Below, one piece after another: positions 1-7,330 of a DNA stretch of 39,402 nucleotides (position 1 is its first letter; each line of letters begins with the position of its first letter). The DNA is from Paludibacteraceae bacterium. GTDB taxonomy: Bacteria > Bacteroidota > Bacteroidia > Bacteroidales > Paludibacteraceae. The stretch is taken from assembly GCA_024689005.1 (NCBI GenBank), contig JAILDU010000033.1:1-39402 (forward strand), in the 5' to 3' direction. Both the position numbers and the translations under genes were made by a program. Below the pieces are notes generated by a model. The model searched no databases. It was not told where the DNA came from and saw only the letters and a list, made by a program, of their open reading frames with translations.

Positions 1-80
1 AAACCCAAACTTTAACTTAACTGTAATAGCATTAGGGTGCATAAGTAATGTAAGGTGTTTAAACTATCGTACCCGGTACA

Positions 81-110
81 AGGACCGCAGTGGCGGTCCT
101 TTCTTTTTTT
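81..110 (+). terminator. Rho-independent terminator of a gene upstream of the window
   Basis: A perfect 8-bp stem (AGGACCGC at 81-88 with GCGGTCCT at 93-100) closes a 4-base loop and is followed directly by a T-rich run at 101-110. This is a textbook intrinsic terminator on the plus strand. No gene is visible in positions 1-80, so it probably ends a transcript that starts before the window. Confidence 0.85.
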
Positions 111-190
111 AGTTGACAGATCACCGGTGTCTCATTAAAAAACAAATAAAGTCATGATATCCTAAATATTTACGAAAAATGCGTGCGCGC

Positions 191-221
191 TTGCGTATAT
201 CATTTTTTTGTAGTAATTTTG
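191..221 (+). promoter_or_regulatory. Bacteroidetes-type promoter for the 117-aa protein gene
   Basis: The -7 element TAATTTTG (214-221) matches the Bacteroidetes consensus TAnnTTTG. A TTG at 191-193 lies 20 bases upstream, where the -33 element is expected. The gene starts 38 bases downstream. Confidence 0.65.
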
Positions 222-258
222 CGCCAAATTTTTAAAGGGACAATAAAACAACAAAACG

Positions 259-612
259 ATGGAAAATAACACATTGGAATTATCTCTATTGGACGCAGAT
301 GAGCGTCAATTGGTTGAGTACATCTACAACGCTATTCCTGCTCAAGATCGCGGCAATATGACAGCAGATGATATACTGTTGGTATTGGATTTGATGGACG
401 ATTATCTGGAAGAGAAAGGTCTGCTTCGTGAAGATCCGAAGACAGGCGAGATGGAGTATCTGGACGGCGAAGTGGATGAGACAGAACAGCTTGATTACGT
501 GTTGAATGCGTTGAAAGACGAAGGACGTAATTTGAGTGGCGCTCAAGTGCAATTGATAGCCGATGCGGAGTTGCAATACGGCATAGAGCAAGGTTACTAC
601 GAAGAGGAGTAA
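259..612 (+). CDS. Small acidic hypothetical protein, 117 aa
   Basis: I do not recognise a named family. The protein is strongly acidic (many D/E, ending in YYEEE), predicted soluble and helical, with no signal peptide, membrane segment or cysteine cluster. It shows two loosely similar halves: each has a helix followed by a 'YLEE/DYVLNAL' type segment, and the central part (about residues 38-75) is rich in D, E and L. It resembles the short acidic helical proteins that are common and uncharacterised in Bacteroidales. It has its own promoter (-7 element at 214-221) and is separated from nusB by 173 bases that contain a second promoter, so it is probably a monocistronic transcript. The ATG at 259 is the first in frame after the promoter. 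Its codon use looks like that of its neighbours. Function unknown. Confidence 0.75.
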   Translation: MENNTLELSLLDADERQLVEYIYNAIPAQDRGNMTADDILLVLDLMDDYLEEKGLLREDPKTGEMEYLDGEVDETEQLDYVLNALKDEGRNLSGAQVQLIADAELQYGIEQGYYEEE

Positions 613-651
613 AAAGGATATATATGCAAAGCAGCTTTTTTGAGAGACGAC

Positions 652-669
652 AATAGAGTAAACTCTATT
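652..669. repeat. Perfect 18-bp palindrome between the acidic-protein gene and nusB
   Basis: AATAGAGT (652-659) and ACTCTATT (662-669) flank AA. Further partial pairing (GAGA/TCTC) extends outward. No T-run follows on the plus strand, so it is not a standard terminator. It lies 24 bases upstream of the nusB -33 element and could be a weak terminator or an operator. Confidence 0.4.
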
Positions 670-692
670 TCTCTAAAAAAAAGTTGTTTATA

Positions 693-724
693 TTTGCATA
701 TGTGCAATTTTTGTAGTACCTTTG
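693..724 (+). promoter_or_regulatory. Bacteroidetes-type promoter of the nusB operon
   Basis: TTTG at 693-696 and TACCTTTG at 717-724 are 20 bases apart, a full match to the Bacteroidetes -33/-7 consensus. The next start codon is nusB at 786. No comparable site was found in the short gaps of the 14-gene run downstream, so this may be its main promoter. Confidence 0.75.
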
Positions 725-785
725 CAGCCGATTTGAATTCTCGCGCATGTAGCGCGCAAGTGTACGTAACGATAATAAAGAAGAT

Positions 786-1739
786 ATGATCAACAGAACC
801 CTGGTGAGAACACGTGTGATACAGACGTTGTTCGCCTTCTACAAAGATCCGGAAAAAACAAGTTTGACAGCCCGCAAAGAGTTGTTGAAGAGTTTTGCAG
901 ATACCTATGATCTGTACTTCATTCTCTTGGATTTTGCCAATGTATTGACGGCTTATGCTCAACAACAGCAGGAGGAGCAAGCTGCTCGCGCTCGTGCGAC
1001 TCACACGTTGTGGGCGTCAAATAAGCGCTTTATCAACAATAGATTGGCTCAGCAACTATTTGAAAATCGTGCGCTGCGTAATCGCGTGCAGGAACAACGC
1101 CTGAGTTGGGATAGCGGAATGCCCGCTGTGAGTGCTATATATCGTCAATTGGTGGATAGCACATGGTATCGCGACTACATGTCCGGCGAGGAGACAGGGT
1201 ACGATCAGGACAAGCAGATATGGCGTCGTATATACCAGAATATCATGCCCGAGAGCGCAGAACTGCGTGACGCGCTGGAGGAGATGGAGGTAGTGTTGGA
1301 CAAGGTGAACTGGGAGAACGACCTGGACGTTGTGTTGAGCTATGTGATAAAGACCGTTAAGCGTTTTCAGGAAGACAGCACTCCGGATACAGAGTTGTTG
1401 CCGATGTTTGATGCAGAAGAGGAATGTAAATTTGCGACCGATCTGCTAAGCCACGCGCTGAAGGGACATGACGAGTACGAGCAGTTGATCAATTCGCACC
1501 TGAAAGGCTGGGAGGCAGACCGTGTGGCCGATATGGATCGCGTCATTCTGGAGGCTGCATTGGCCGAGATAATTGAGTTCCCGCAGATAGCTCTGACTGT
1601 ATCTATGAACGAGTATATAGAGTTAGCCAAGGAATATTCGGGCGACAAGAGCCACCTGTTCGTCAATGGCATTTTGACAGAAATACTGCGAGAAATGCAA
1701 CGCGAAGGTAAACTCTTTAAGGCAGAAGGAGTGAAGTAA
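786..1739 (+). CDS. nusB: Transcription antitermination factor NusB (long Bacteroidetes form)
   Basis: NusB binds boxA RNA together with NusE (ribosomal protein S10) and keeps RNA polymerase processive on rRNA operons. The protein opens with INRTLVRTRVIQTLFAFY, the typical start of Bacteroidetes NusB, where the RTRV/RxxAxQ helix carries RNA-contacting arginines. The C-terminal half (about residues 200-310) carries the all-helical NusB fold, including MDRVILEAALAEI and a terminal VNGILTEILRE segment. At 317 aa it is about twice the length of E. coli NusB because of an N-terminal and central extension; this long form is normal in the phylum. It is first in the operon and is followed after 35 bases by yajC, a Bacteroidetes gene order I recall as common. 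No anomaly seen. Confidence 0.93.
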   Translation: MINRTLVRTRVIQTLFAFYKDPEKTSLTARKELLKSFADTYDLYFILLDFANVLTAYAQQQQEEQAARARATHTLWASNKRFINNRLAQQLFENRALRNRVQEQRLSWDSGMPAVSAIYRQLVDSTWYRDYMSGEETGYDQDKQIWRRIYQNIMPESAELRDALEEMEVVLDKVNWENDLDVVLSYVIKTVKRFQEDSTPDTELLPMFDAEEECKFATDLLSHALKGHDEYEQLINSHLKGWEADRVADMDRVILEAALAEIIEFPQIALTVSMNEYIELAKEYSGDKSHLFVNGILTEILREMQREGKLFKAEGVK

Positions 1740-1774
1740 ATTGATCATTGAGAAAAATATAATTGACAATAAAT

Positions 1775-2110
1775 ATGCTAAATTTGATTTTTTTACAAGC
1801 ACAGGCAGGCCAGCAGGCAGCAGGTAGCCAGTGGTCATTTTGGATCATGATGATCCTGATTTTTGTTGTATTCTATTTCTTCATGATTCGTCCTCAGACG
1901 AAGAAGCAGAAGGAGTTGCAAGAGCAACGCAATGCGATGAAGAAAGGCGATAAAGTGGTAACAGCCGGCGGAATCTACGGAGAGATCAAGGAAGTGCAAG
2001 AAAACGTCTTCATCATCACTATCGCAAAAGAAGTGACCATTAAGGTAGCAAAAGAGAGTGTATATGCTGACATAGCAGATGCAGAGCAGGCAAGTTCAGA
2101 GAAGAAATAA
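1775..2110 (+). CDS. yajC: Preprotein translocase accessory subunit YajC
   Basis: YajC is the small inner-membrane partner of SecDF in the Sec translocon. The 111-aa protein has a short N-terminal region, one membrane helix (about residues 19-37, rich in I, F and V: WIMMILIFVVFYFFMIRPQ) and the diagnostic RPQTKKQKE motif just after it. A soluble domain with KKGDKVVTAGGIYGEI follows. An in-frame TTG lies 12 bases upstream, but the ATG at 1775 is preferred because it gives the compact N-terminus usual for the family. Positioned between nusB and a YbbR-like gene. Confidence 0.93.
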   Translation: MLNLIFLQAQAGQQAAGSQWSFWIMMILIFVVFYFFMIRPQTKKQKELQEQRNAMKKGDKVVTAGGIYGEIKEVQENVFIITIAKEVTIKVAKESVYADIADAEQASSEKK

Positions 2111-2116
2111 ATAAGC

Positions 2117-3058
2117 ATGTTACCTCGCCAGTTCAGCCATATGCGTTGGACAGATGTGTTGACGTTTGCCCTATTCATGGTGTTGGCATCTGCCATATGG
2201 TTTGGCCATGCCATGCAGTCGGAGCGCAACACGTACGTGCCGGTGATGGTGAGTTATACGGGTGTACCCGGTGCGATAGGATTAGGCGGAGACGGATTGC
2301 CGGATACGGTGATGATAGAGGTTCGTGACGCAGGAAAGCAACTGAATGCGTACAAGCGTGACCCGTTGCGTTTGACTATCGATCTGAGGCCCTATATACA
2401 TGGAGAGCGAGGAACTATACGTGTACCATCGGATGTACTGCGAAGCAGTCTGAGCAGTCTGCTACACGGAACCAGCCAACTCATTGGCACAACGCCGGAG
2501 GAGTTGGTCTGTGCATATTATACGGAGCAGGAGAAGAACGTGCCTATTTGTCTGAATGGTGAGTTGGTTCCAGCCGATGAATATCAGATGGTTGGCGCAC
2601 CCATATTGAGTCGCAAAAGCGTGAAGATATATGGGCAAGGACAAGTGTTGGACAGAATAGATTCGATCTCAACAGAGAGTTTGCAGATGCGAGGTCTGAC
2701 GGACACGACAGATACCCGTGTGGCATTGCAGATGCCGAAAGGAGTGCGTTGCGGAGTAGATACGATAGATGTGCGAATCATAACCGAGCGTTTCACGGAA
2801 AAGAAAGTGATGCTACCGTTGCGCGTAGAGAATGTGCCGGATGGTTATCATTTGCGTCTTTTCCCGCGAGAAGTAGAAGTGCGCATTCGTGTCGGTTTTA
2901 GTCATTTTGGCCAAGTATCGGCAAGCGATGTGCGGGCTGTATGTCGTTATTCGCACGAACGCACAGACAAATTGAACGTTGAACTACGTTATAGTAACCC
3001 CTATATAACAGCCGCATGGGCTTATCCGTCAACAGTAGAATTTCTATTAGAACAATGA
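2117..3058 (+). CDS. YbbR-like (CdaR-type) membrane-anchored protein
   Basis: One N-terminal membrane helix (about residues 11-30) is followed by a large extracytoplasmic part built from YbbR-type beta domains. The repeats are recognisable from segments such as VPVMVSYTGVP near the start, a 'VKIYGQG' strand in the middle and 'VENVPDGYHLRLFPREVEV' towards the end. In Firmicutes the homologue CdaR regulates a diadenylate cyclase; in Bacteroidetes the role is not established, and no diadenylate cyclase gene lies in this window. It starts 6 bases after yajC, and its TGA overlaps the ATG of the next gene (ATGA at 3055-3058), which implies coupled translation. Start ATG at 2117 gives a short cytoplasmic tail before the helix. 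Confidence 0.82.
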   Translation: MLPRQFSHMRWTDVLTFALFMVLASAIWFGHAMQSERNTYVPVMVSYTGVPGAIGLGGDGLPDTVMIEVRDAGKQLNAYKRDPLRLTIDLRPYIHGERGTIRVPSDVLRSSLSSLLHGTSQLIGTTPEELVCAYYTEQEKNVPICLNGELVPADEYQMVGAPILSRKSVKIYGQGQVLDRIDSISTESLQMRGLTDTTDTRVALQMPKGVRCGVDTIDVRIITERFTEKKVMLPLRVENVPDGYHLRLFPREVEVRIRVGFSHFGQVSASDVRAVCRYSHERTDKLNVELRYSNPYITAAWAYPSTVEFLLEQ

Positions 3059-4200
3059 AAGACACTATGAGAAAGATACAGATGGTGGACCTGCAGACGC
3101 AATATGAGCGTATCAAGCAGGAGATAGACAATGGCATAAAACAGGTCATTGAGTCGGCCGCATTCGTCAAAGGACCGCAAGTGACAGTTTTTCAGGAGCA
3201 CCTGGAGCAATATACAGGTGCCAAGCATGTGATTCCGGTAGGAAACGGGACGGATGCGTTGCAGATAGCCCTGATGGGACTCGGTCTCAAGCCGGGCGAT
3301 GAGGTGATAACTCCGACCTTCACGTTCATAGCTACGGCAGAGGTGGTAGCATTATTGGGATTGACACCGGTGGTAGTGGACGTAGATTGGGAAACGATGA
3401 ACATGGACATTGAGTCGGTTCGTCGCGCCATCACCCCGCGAACCAAAGCCATCGTGCCGGTACATCTGTTCGGCCAATGCGCAGATATGGAAGCGTTGAC
3501 TCAACTGGCTAAAGAGCATCATCTGTACATTGTAGAAGATGCTTGTCAGGCCATTGGAGCACAATATACGTTCGCAAACGGGCAGACCAAGCAGGCCGGT
3601 ACAATGGGAGATATAGGTTGTACCAGTTTCTTCCCATCAAAGAACCTGGGATGTTATGGTGACGGAGGTGCCATCTTTACTAACAATGATGAGTTGGCTG
3701 CACGTCTGCGCTCGATAGCTAATCACGGCATGGTGGTTCGTTATCACCACGACATGGTTGGAGTTAACAGTCGTTTGGATAGTATTCAGGCTGCAGTATT
3801 GGATGCCAAACTGCCGCATTTGAATGAATATATAGCAGCTCGTCAGAAGGCTGCAGCCTACTATGATCAAGCATTTGGGAACAACGACAAGTTGCTGATA
3901 CCGGGCAGACAACCCCACTCCACGCATGTATTCCATCAATACACGTTACGCGTGGTGGGAGCAGACAGAGACAAGTTACGCGAAGGGTTGGCCGAACGCA
4001 GTATACCATCGATGATTTATTATCCTGTACCGCTGCATCAGCAGAAGGCATATTTGGATCCTCGATATAAAGACGGTGATTTTCCTGTAGCTGAGAAATT
4101 GGCTGCGTGCGTATTGTCACTACCGATGCATACGGAACTGGACGAACAACAACTATCATATATCACAGATAGTGTACTACACATAATATCAGATAATTGA
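3055..4200 (+). CDS. DegT/DnrJ/EryC1/StrS family sugar aminotransferase
   Basis: A PLP-dependent aminotransferase of the family that aminates nucleotide-linked keto-sugars for surface polysaccharides. With the ATG at 3055 the protein is 381 aa. Visible hallmarks are the opening VDLQTQYERIKQEI, the PLP-phosphate loop NGTDALQIAL (about 64-73), VEDACQAIGA with the cofactor Asp (about 162), and the Schiff-base lysine in SFFPSKNLG (K196) followed by GCYGDGGA. An ATG in the same frame at 3016 lies inside the preceding gene; the 3055 start is preferred because it forms the ATGA overlap and removes 13 unrelated residues. No other sugar-nucleotide gene is adjacent, so the substrate cannot be named. 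In the related genomes I recall, coaE is often found at this position. Confidence 0.9.
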   Translation: MKDTMRKIQMVDLQTQYERIKQEIDNGIKQVIESAAFVKGPQVTVFQEHLEQYTGAKHVIPVGNGTDALQIALMGLGLKPGDEVITPTFTFIATAEVVALLGLTPVVVDVDWETMNMDIESVRRAITPRTKAIVPVHLFGQCADMEALTQLAKEHHLYIVEDACQAIGAQYTFANGQTKQAGTMGDIGCTSFFPSKNLGCYGDGGAIFTNNDELAARLRSIANHGMVVRYHHDMVGVNSRLDSIQAAVLDAKLPHLNEYIAARQKAAAYYDQAFGNNDKLLIPGRQPHSTHVFHQYTLRVVGADRDKLREGLAERSIPSMIYYPVPLHQQKAYLDPRYKDGDFPVAEKLAACVLSLPMHTELDEQQLSYITDSVLHIISDN

Positions 4201-4207
4201 GTAATAT

Positions 4208-5710
4208 ATGCAAAAAGCCGGACTCCAACAGACACTGACGCAGACAGTCAAACTGTCTCCTTCACAGATCCAACTGATACGCATGCTTGAGTTGCCCTCG
4301 ATAGAGCTGAGCCAGCGTATCAATGAGGAACTGCAGGAGAACCCTGCCTTGGAGGAAGGACGCGACGAGGAGTTGGAGAAAGACAACTACACGGATGAGT
4401 CCCCGGATGATTACGGTTATGATGAAGGAGGAGATGAGTATGACGACAACAGCCGTGATCCTTTGCAGAATGCGGATTTCAACTATGAGCAGTATGTGTC
4501 GGACGATGAAACACCGAGTTATATGCTCAATCAGCAGTCTAGTCCGGTGGATGAAGACAGACGCGAAGTGCCTATAATAGGTGGAAGCAGCCTGATAGAA
4601 GAGTTGAAATCGCAAATCTATCTGACCAAGATGACCAAGCCGCAACGCCATATAGCTAAATGGGTTTTGGGCAATATAGATGATGACGGTTATCTTCGTC
4701 GCACGGTGGAACAACTGGTAGATGATCTGATGTTCCAAGAACAGATACAGGTGACAGATGAAGAAATGGCAGATATAGTGCGTCAGATCAAGGGTTTTGA
4801 TCCCCCCGGTATAGCAAGTGCTGATTTACAGGAGTGTCTGTTAACACAACTCAAGCGCAAACCACAGACTGAGACCGTAGAACTGGCCACAGAGATTCTG
4901 CTGAATCATTTTGATGAGTTCTCTAAGCATCACTTTAGCAAAGTGATACAGCATATAGGATGCACAGAGGCCGATTTTCAACAGGCAGTACAAGAGATAG
5001 TGCATCTAAATCAGAAACCGGCCAATGCATTCTCCGGAACGGTGTACGAGTCTCAACGTGAGACAATTATACCTGATTTTACAATCGAGGAACGCGATGA
5101 GGAATTATTTGTCAGTCTGAACACGGGTGATATACCCGAACTGCATGTGAGTCGCGAGTATAGTGACATGCTGGAGGAATACAACGCAATGCCTAAAACA
5201 GCGCAGACACGCGAAGCCGCACAGTTTATACGTAACAAGATAGATTCCGCCAGATGGTTTATTGATGCTATTCAGCAACGTAATGAGACGTTGATGAAGA
5301 CAATGACAGCTATTCTGAAATTCCAATATGACTTCTTCTTGGACGGAGAAGAAAGCAGTTTGAAACCGATGGTGTTGCAAGATATCGCATCGCGTACAGG
5401 ATATGACGTATCTACTATATCCCGTGTGAGCAACAGCAAATACGTTGAGACACGTTATGGTATCTATCCGCTTAAGTTCTTCTTCTCTGAAGGAATTACG
5501 AATAGTGACGGCGATGAGATATCTACGCGAGAGATAAAGAAAATACTACAAGAACTGGTTGACAACGAGGACAAACGTTCTCCGCTGACCGATGAACAAC
5601 TGGTGGATGCATTGGGCAAAGAAGGATATCCGATAGCACGCCGCACAATAGCCAAATATCGTGATTTGCTCAATATACCTGTGGCCAGATTACGCAAGTC
5701 AATATGCTGA
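4208..5710 (+). CDS. rpoN: RNA polymerase sigma-54 factor RpoN
   Basis: Sigma-54 directs RNA polymerase to -24/-12 promoters and needs AAA+ activators to open DNA. All parts are visible in 500 aa. Region I, rich in Q and L, includes QTVKLSPSQIQLIRMLELP. An acidic region II spans about residues 50-120. The core-binding and helix-turn-helix region includes DVSTISRVSNSKYVETRYG. The diagnostic RpoN box is ARRTIAKYRD (about residues 477-486). Starts 7 bases after the aminotransferase gene and ends overlapping the next start by 7 bases. No sigma-54 activator gene is present in the window. Confidence 0.97.
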   Translation: MQKAGLQQTLTQTVKLSPSQIQLIRMLELPSIELSQRINEELQENPALEEGRDEELEKDNYTDESPDDYGYDEGGDEYDDNSRDPLQNADFNYEQYVSDDETPSYMLNQQSSPVDEDRREVPIIGGSSLIEELKSQIYLTKMTKPQRHIAKWVLGNIDDDGYLRRTVEQLVDDLMFQEQIQVTDEEMADIVRQIKGFDPPGIASADLQECLLTQLKRKPQTETVELATEILLNHFDEFSKHHFSKVIQHIGCTEADFQQAVQEIVHLNQKPANAFSGTVYESQRETIIPDFTIEERDEELFVSLNTGDIPELHVSREYSDMLEEYNAMPKTAQTREAAQFIRNKIDSARWFIDAIQQRNETLMKTMTAILKFQYDFFLDGEESSLKPMVLQDIASRTGYDVSTISRVSNSKYVETRYGIYPLKFFFSEGITNSDGDEISTREIKKILQELVDNEDKRSPLTDEQLVDALGKEGYPIARRTIAKYRDLLNIPVARLRKSIC

Positions 5711-6348
5711 AACAAATACTTGACATAGTAGCAAAGACACTGAGTGTGGTCCTCTACCCGCTCTTTGTACCAACATACGGGATAGCACTATTCTGCTATG
5801 CTCATCATATGCAAGTAGCACCTTTGAATACTGCGTGGATGGCGGTTGCTATAGGCGGTACGTTACTACTGACGTGCGTCATACCATTGACCGCTATCTT
5901 GCTACTCATCCGTAGAGGCAATATCAAAGACTTGTACATAGAAGATTCGCGCGAGCGCACGATACCCTATCTGTACACGACGCTCGGTTTTGCTTTCTGG
6001 TGCTATCTGTTGATTGCGATCCTGCACACACCGCTGTATATCAATATTGTAGGAGTCGGAGCGACAATATCCATAGGCATAATAACACTCATCAATCGTT
6101 CGTGGAAGATAAGTGCTCACATGACAGCAATGGGCGGTTTATTCGGAGGATTCCTAAGTTATTGTCTCGGCATAGGCGCTATTCCTATGTGGGGAATGAC
6201 AGTAGCATGGCTGAGCGTGTTGCTGTTGGTGATGTATGCGCGGCTATGGCTCAACGCACACACACCGGCCCAAGTGATATGCGGTTTGTTATTGGGACTA
6301 AGTTGTACGTTTATACCTAATATGATAATTCATTACTATGGCGCATAA
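5704..6348 (+). CDS. PAP2-like integral membrane protein with degenerate active site
   Basis: About six hydrophobic helices fill the 214-aa protein. Three segments sit where PAP2 (phosphatidic acid phosphatase 2) motifs are expected, but they are altered. RERTIPYLY is in the place of the KxxxxxxRP motif. KISAHMTAMGG replaces PSGH. ARLWLNAHTPAQV resembles SRxxxxxHxxxD with the final Asp replaced by Gln. The fold is therefore probably PAP2, while phosphatase activity is doubtful. I recall similar degenerate proteins annotated as PAP2 family in other Bacteroidales, so this may be a family trait. The start overlaps the rpoN stop by 7 bases and the stop overlaps the next gene by 11 bases. Function unknown. 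Confidence 0.7.
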   Translation: MLKQILDIVAKTLSVVLYPLFVPTYGIALFCYAHHMQVAPLNTAWMAVAIGGTLLLTCVIPLTAILLLIRRGNIKDLYIEDSRERTIPYLYTTLGFAFWCYLLIAILHTPLYINIVGVGATISIGIITLINRSWKISAHMTAMGGLFGGFLSYCLGIGAIPMWGMTVAWLSVLLLVMYARLWLNAHTPAQVICGLLLGLSCTFIPNMIIHYYGA

Positions 6349-7330
6349 TATCCGAACATATTTGGCAATGTTGCTATTGGCGTGCTCGACGATGATGCAT
6401 GCTCAGCAATTAAGTGATCAAGCCCGTATCATATTGGTTTCATGCACTCCGGGTGATGAACTATATACGCGTTATGGCCATACTGCCATTCGCGTGTGCG
6501 ATCCGCAGAACGATTTGGACATTGTATTCAACTATGGCATTTTTTCGTTTTACACGGAGCACTTCTATTGGAAGTTTGTTCGAGGCGAGACATGGTATGA
6601 ATTGGGCGCGACCGAAGGTAAATGGTTTATGCTCGATTATGGAGAGGAAGGACGTCCGGTGTACGAACAAGAACTGAATCTTACAGCTGAGCAGCGGGAC
6701 AATATATGGCATGCATTGGTAGAAAACTACAAACCTGAGAATCGAGAGTATCTCTATAACTTTGTATTTGACAATTGTGCCACAAGACCGTATCTGTTGA
6801 TTAAAAATGCGCTCGGCGACACAATCCGCTCTACATACAGCGGTTATACAGGTCAAACGTATCGTTGTTTTTTACGCCATTATACGGGTGCGCATAGTTG
6901 GTATAACGCTGGTATCAATTTGTTGTTTGGTCCTAAGGCAGATCAACCTATGACCAGTGAGCAACGACTCTTTTTGCCTGAAGAACTGATGCGTTATTTG
7001 GATGAAGCCAAATTGTCTGATGGCACTCCGCTTGTCAGCAAGAGCAATTGTGCTCCGTTCCAGATAGAGCCGACACCATGGTATGCAACATGGGAGTTGG
7101 GACTTGTACTATATTTTCTGCTTGTCTTATCAATCACTCTTCTTGATCGTAAACTCGGTCGTTGGTGTCCGGCAATAGATATATTAGCAGCTATACCCTA
7201 TTGTTTGTTGCTGTTGATTGTATGTTTTTTGACGTTTTTCTCATGTCATCCGCTTGTAGGATTTGGATGGCGTTTACTTATTATTCCTATTACACACGCA
7301 TGCGCAAGAATCGTTTATTTTATACGTTAA
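6338..7330 (+). CDS. DUF4105 (Lnb N-terminal periplasmic) domain membrane protein
   Basis: A signal peptide (about residues 1-22, ending MMHAQ) leads into a DUF4105/Lnb-type periplasmic domain. Recognisable elements are ELYTRYGHTAIRV, FNYGIFSF, FYWKFVRGETWYEL and the invariant-looking FVFDNCATRP (about residues 144-153), whose cysteine and upstream histidine resemble an NlpC/P60-like or papain-like catalytic layout. Three membrane helices follow at the C-terminus (about 247-267, 276-300 and 309-328). DUF4105 has no firmly assigned reaction that I know of; a cell-envelope amidase or transpeptidase-like role is inference. Translation is coupled to both neighbours: the start overlaps the PAP2-like gene by 11 bases and the stop lies 31 bases inside the next gene. 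Confidence 0.82.
   Translation: MAHNIRTYLAMLLLACSTMMHAQQLSDQARIILVSCTPGDELYTRYGHTAIRVCDPQNDLDIVFNYGIFSFYTEHFYWKFVRGETWYELGATEGKWFMLDYGEEGRPVYEQELNLTAEQRDNIWHALVENYKPENREYLYNFVFDNCATRPYLLIKNALGDTIRSTYSGYTGQTYRCFLRHYTGAHSWYNAGINLLFGPKADQPMTSEQRLFLPEELMRYLDEAKLSDGTPLVSKSNCAPFQIEPTPWYATWELGLVLYFLLVLSITLLDRKLGRWCPAIDILAAIPYCLLLLIVCFLTFFSCHPLVGFGWRLLIIPITHACARIVYFIR

Noticed and set aside
3016-3054. Longer start of the DegT aminotransferase
   Set aside because: It adds 13 residues unrelated to the family and lies fully within the YbbR-like gene; the ATGA start at 3055 fits better.
7162-7299. Longer start of the alkaline-phosphatase-like protein
   Set aside because: The extra 46 residues would be encoded entirely inside the DUF4105 gene and would bury the signal peptide.
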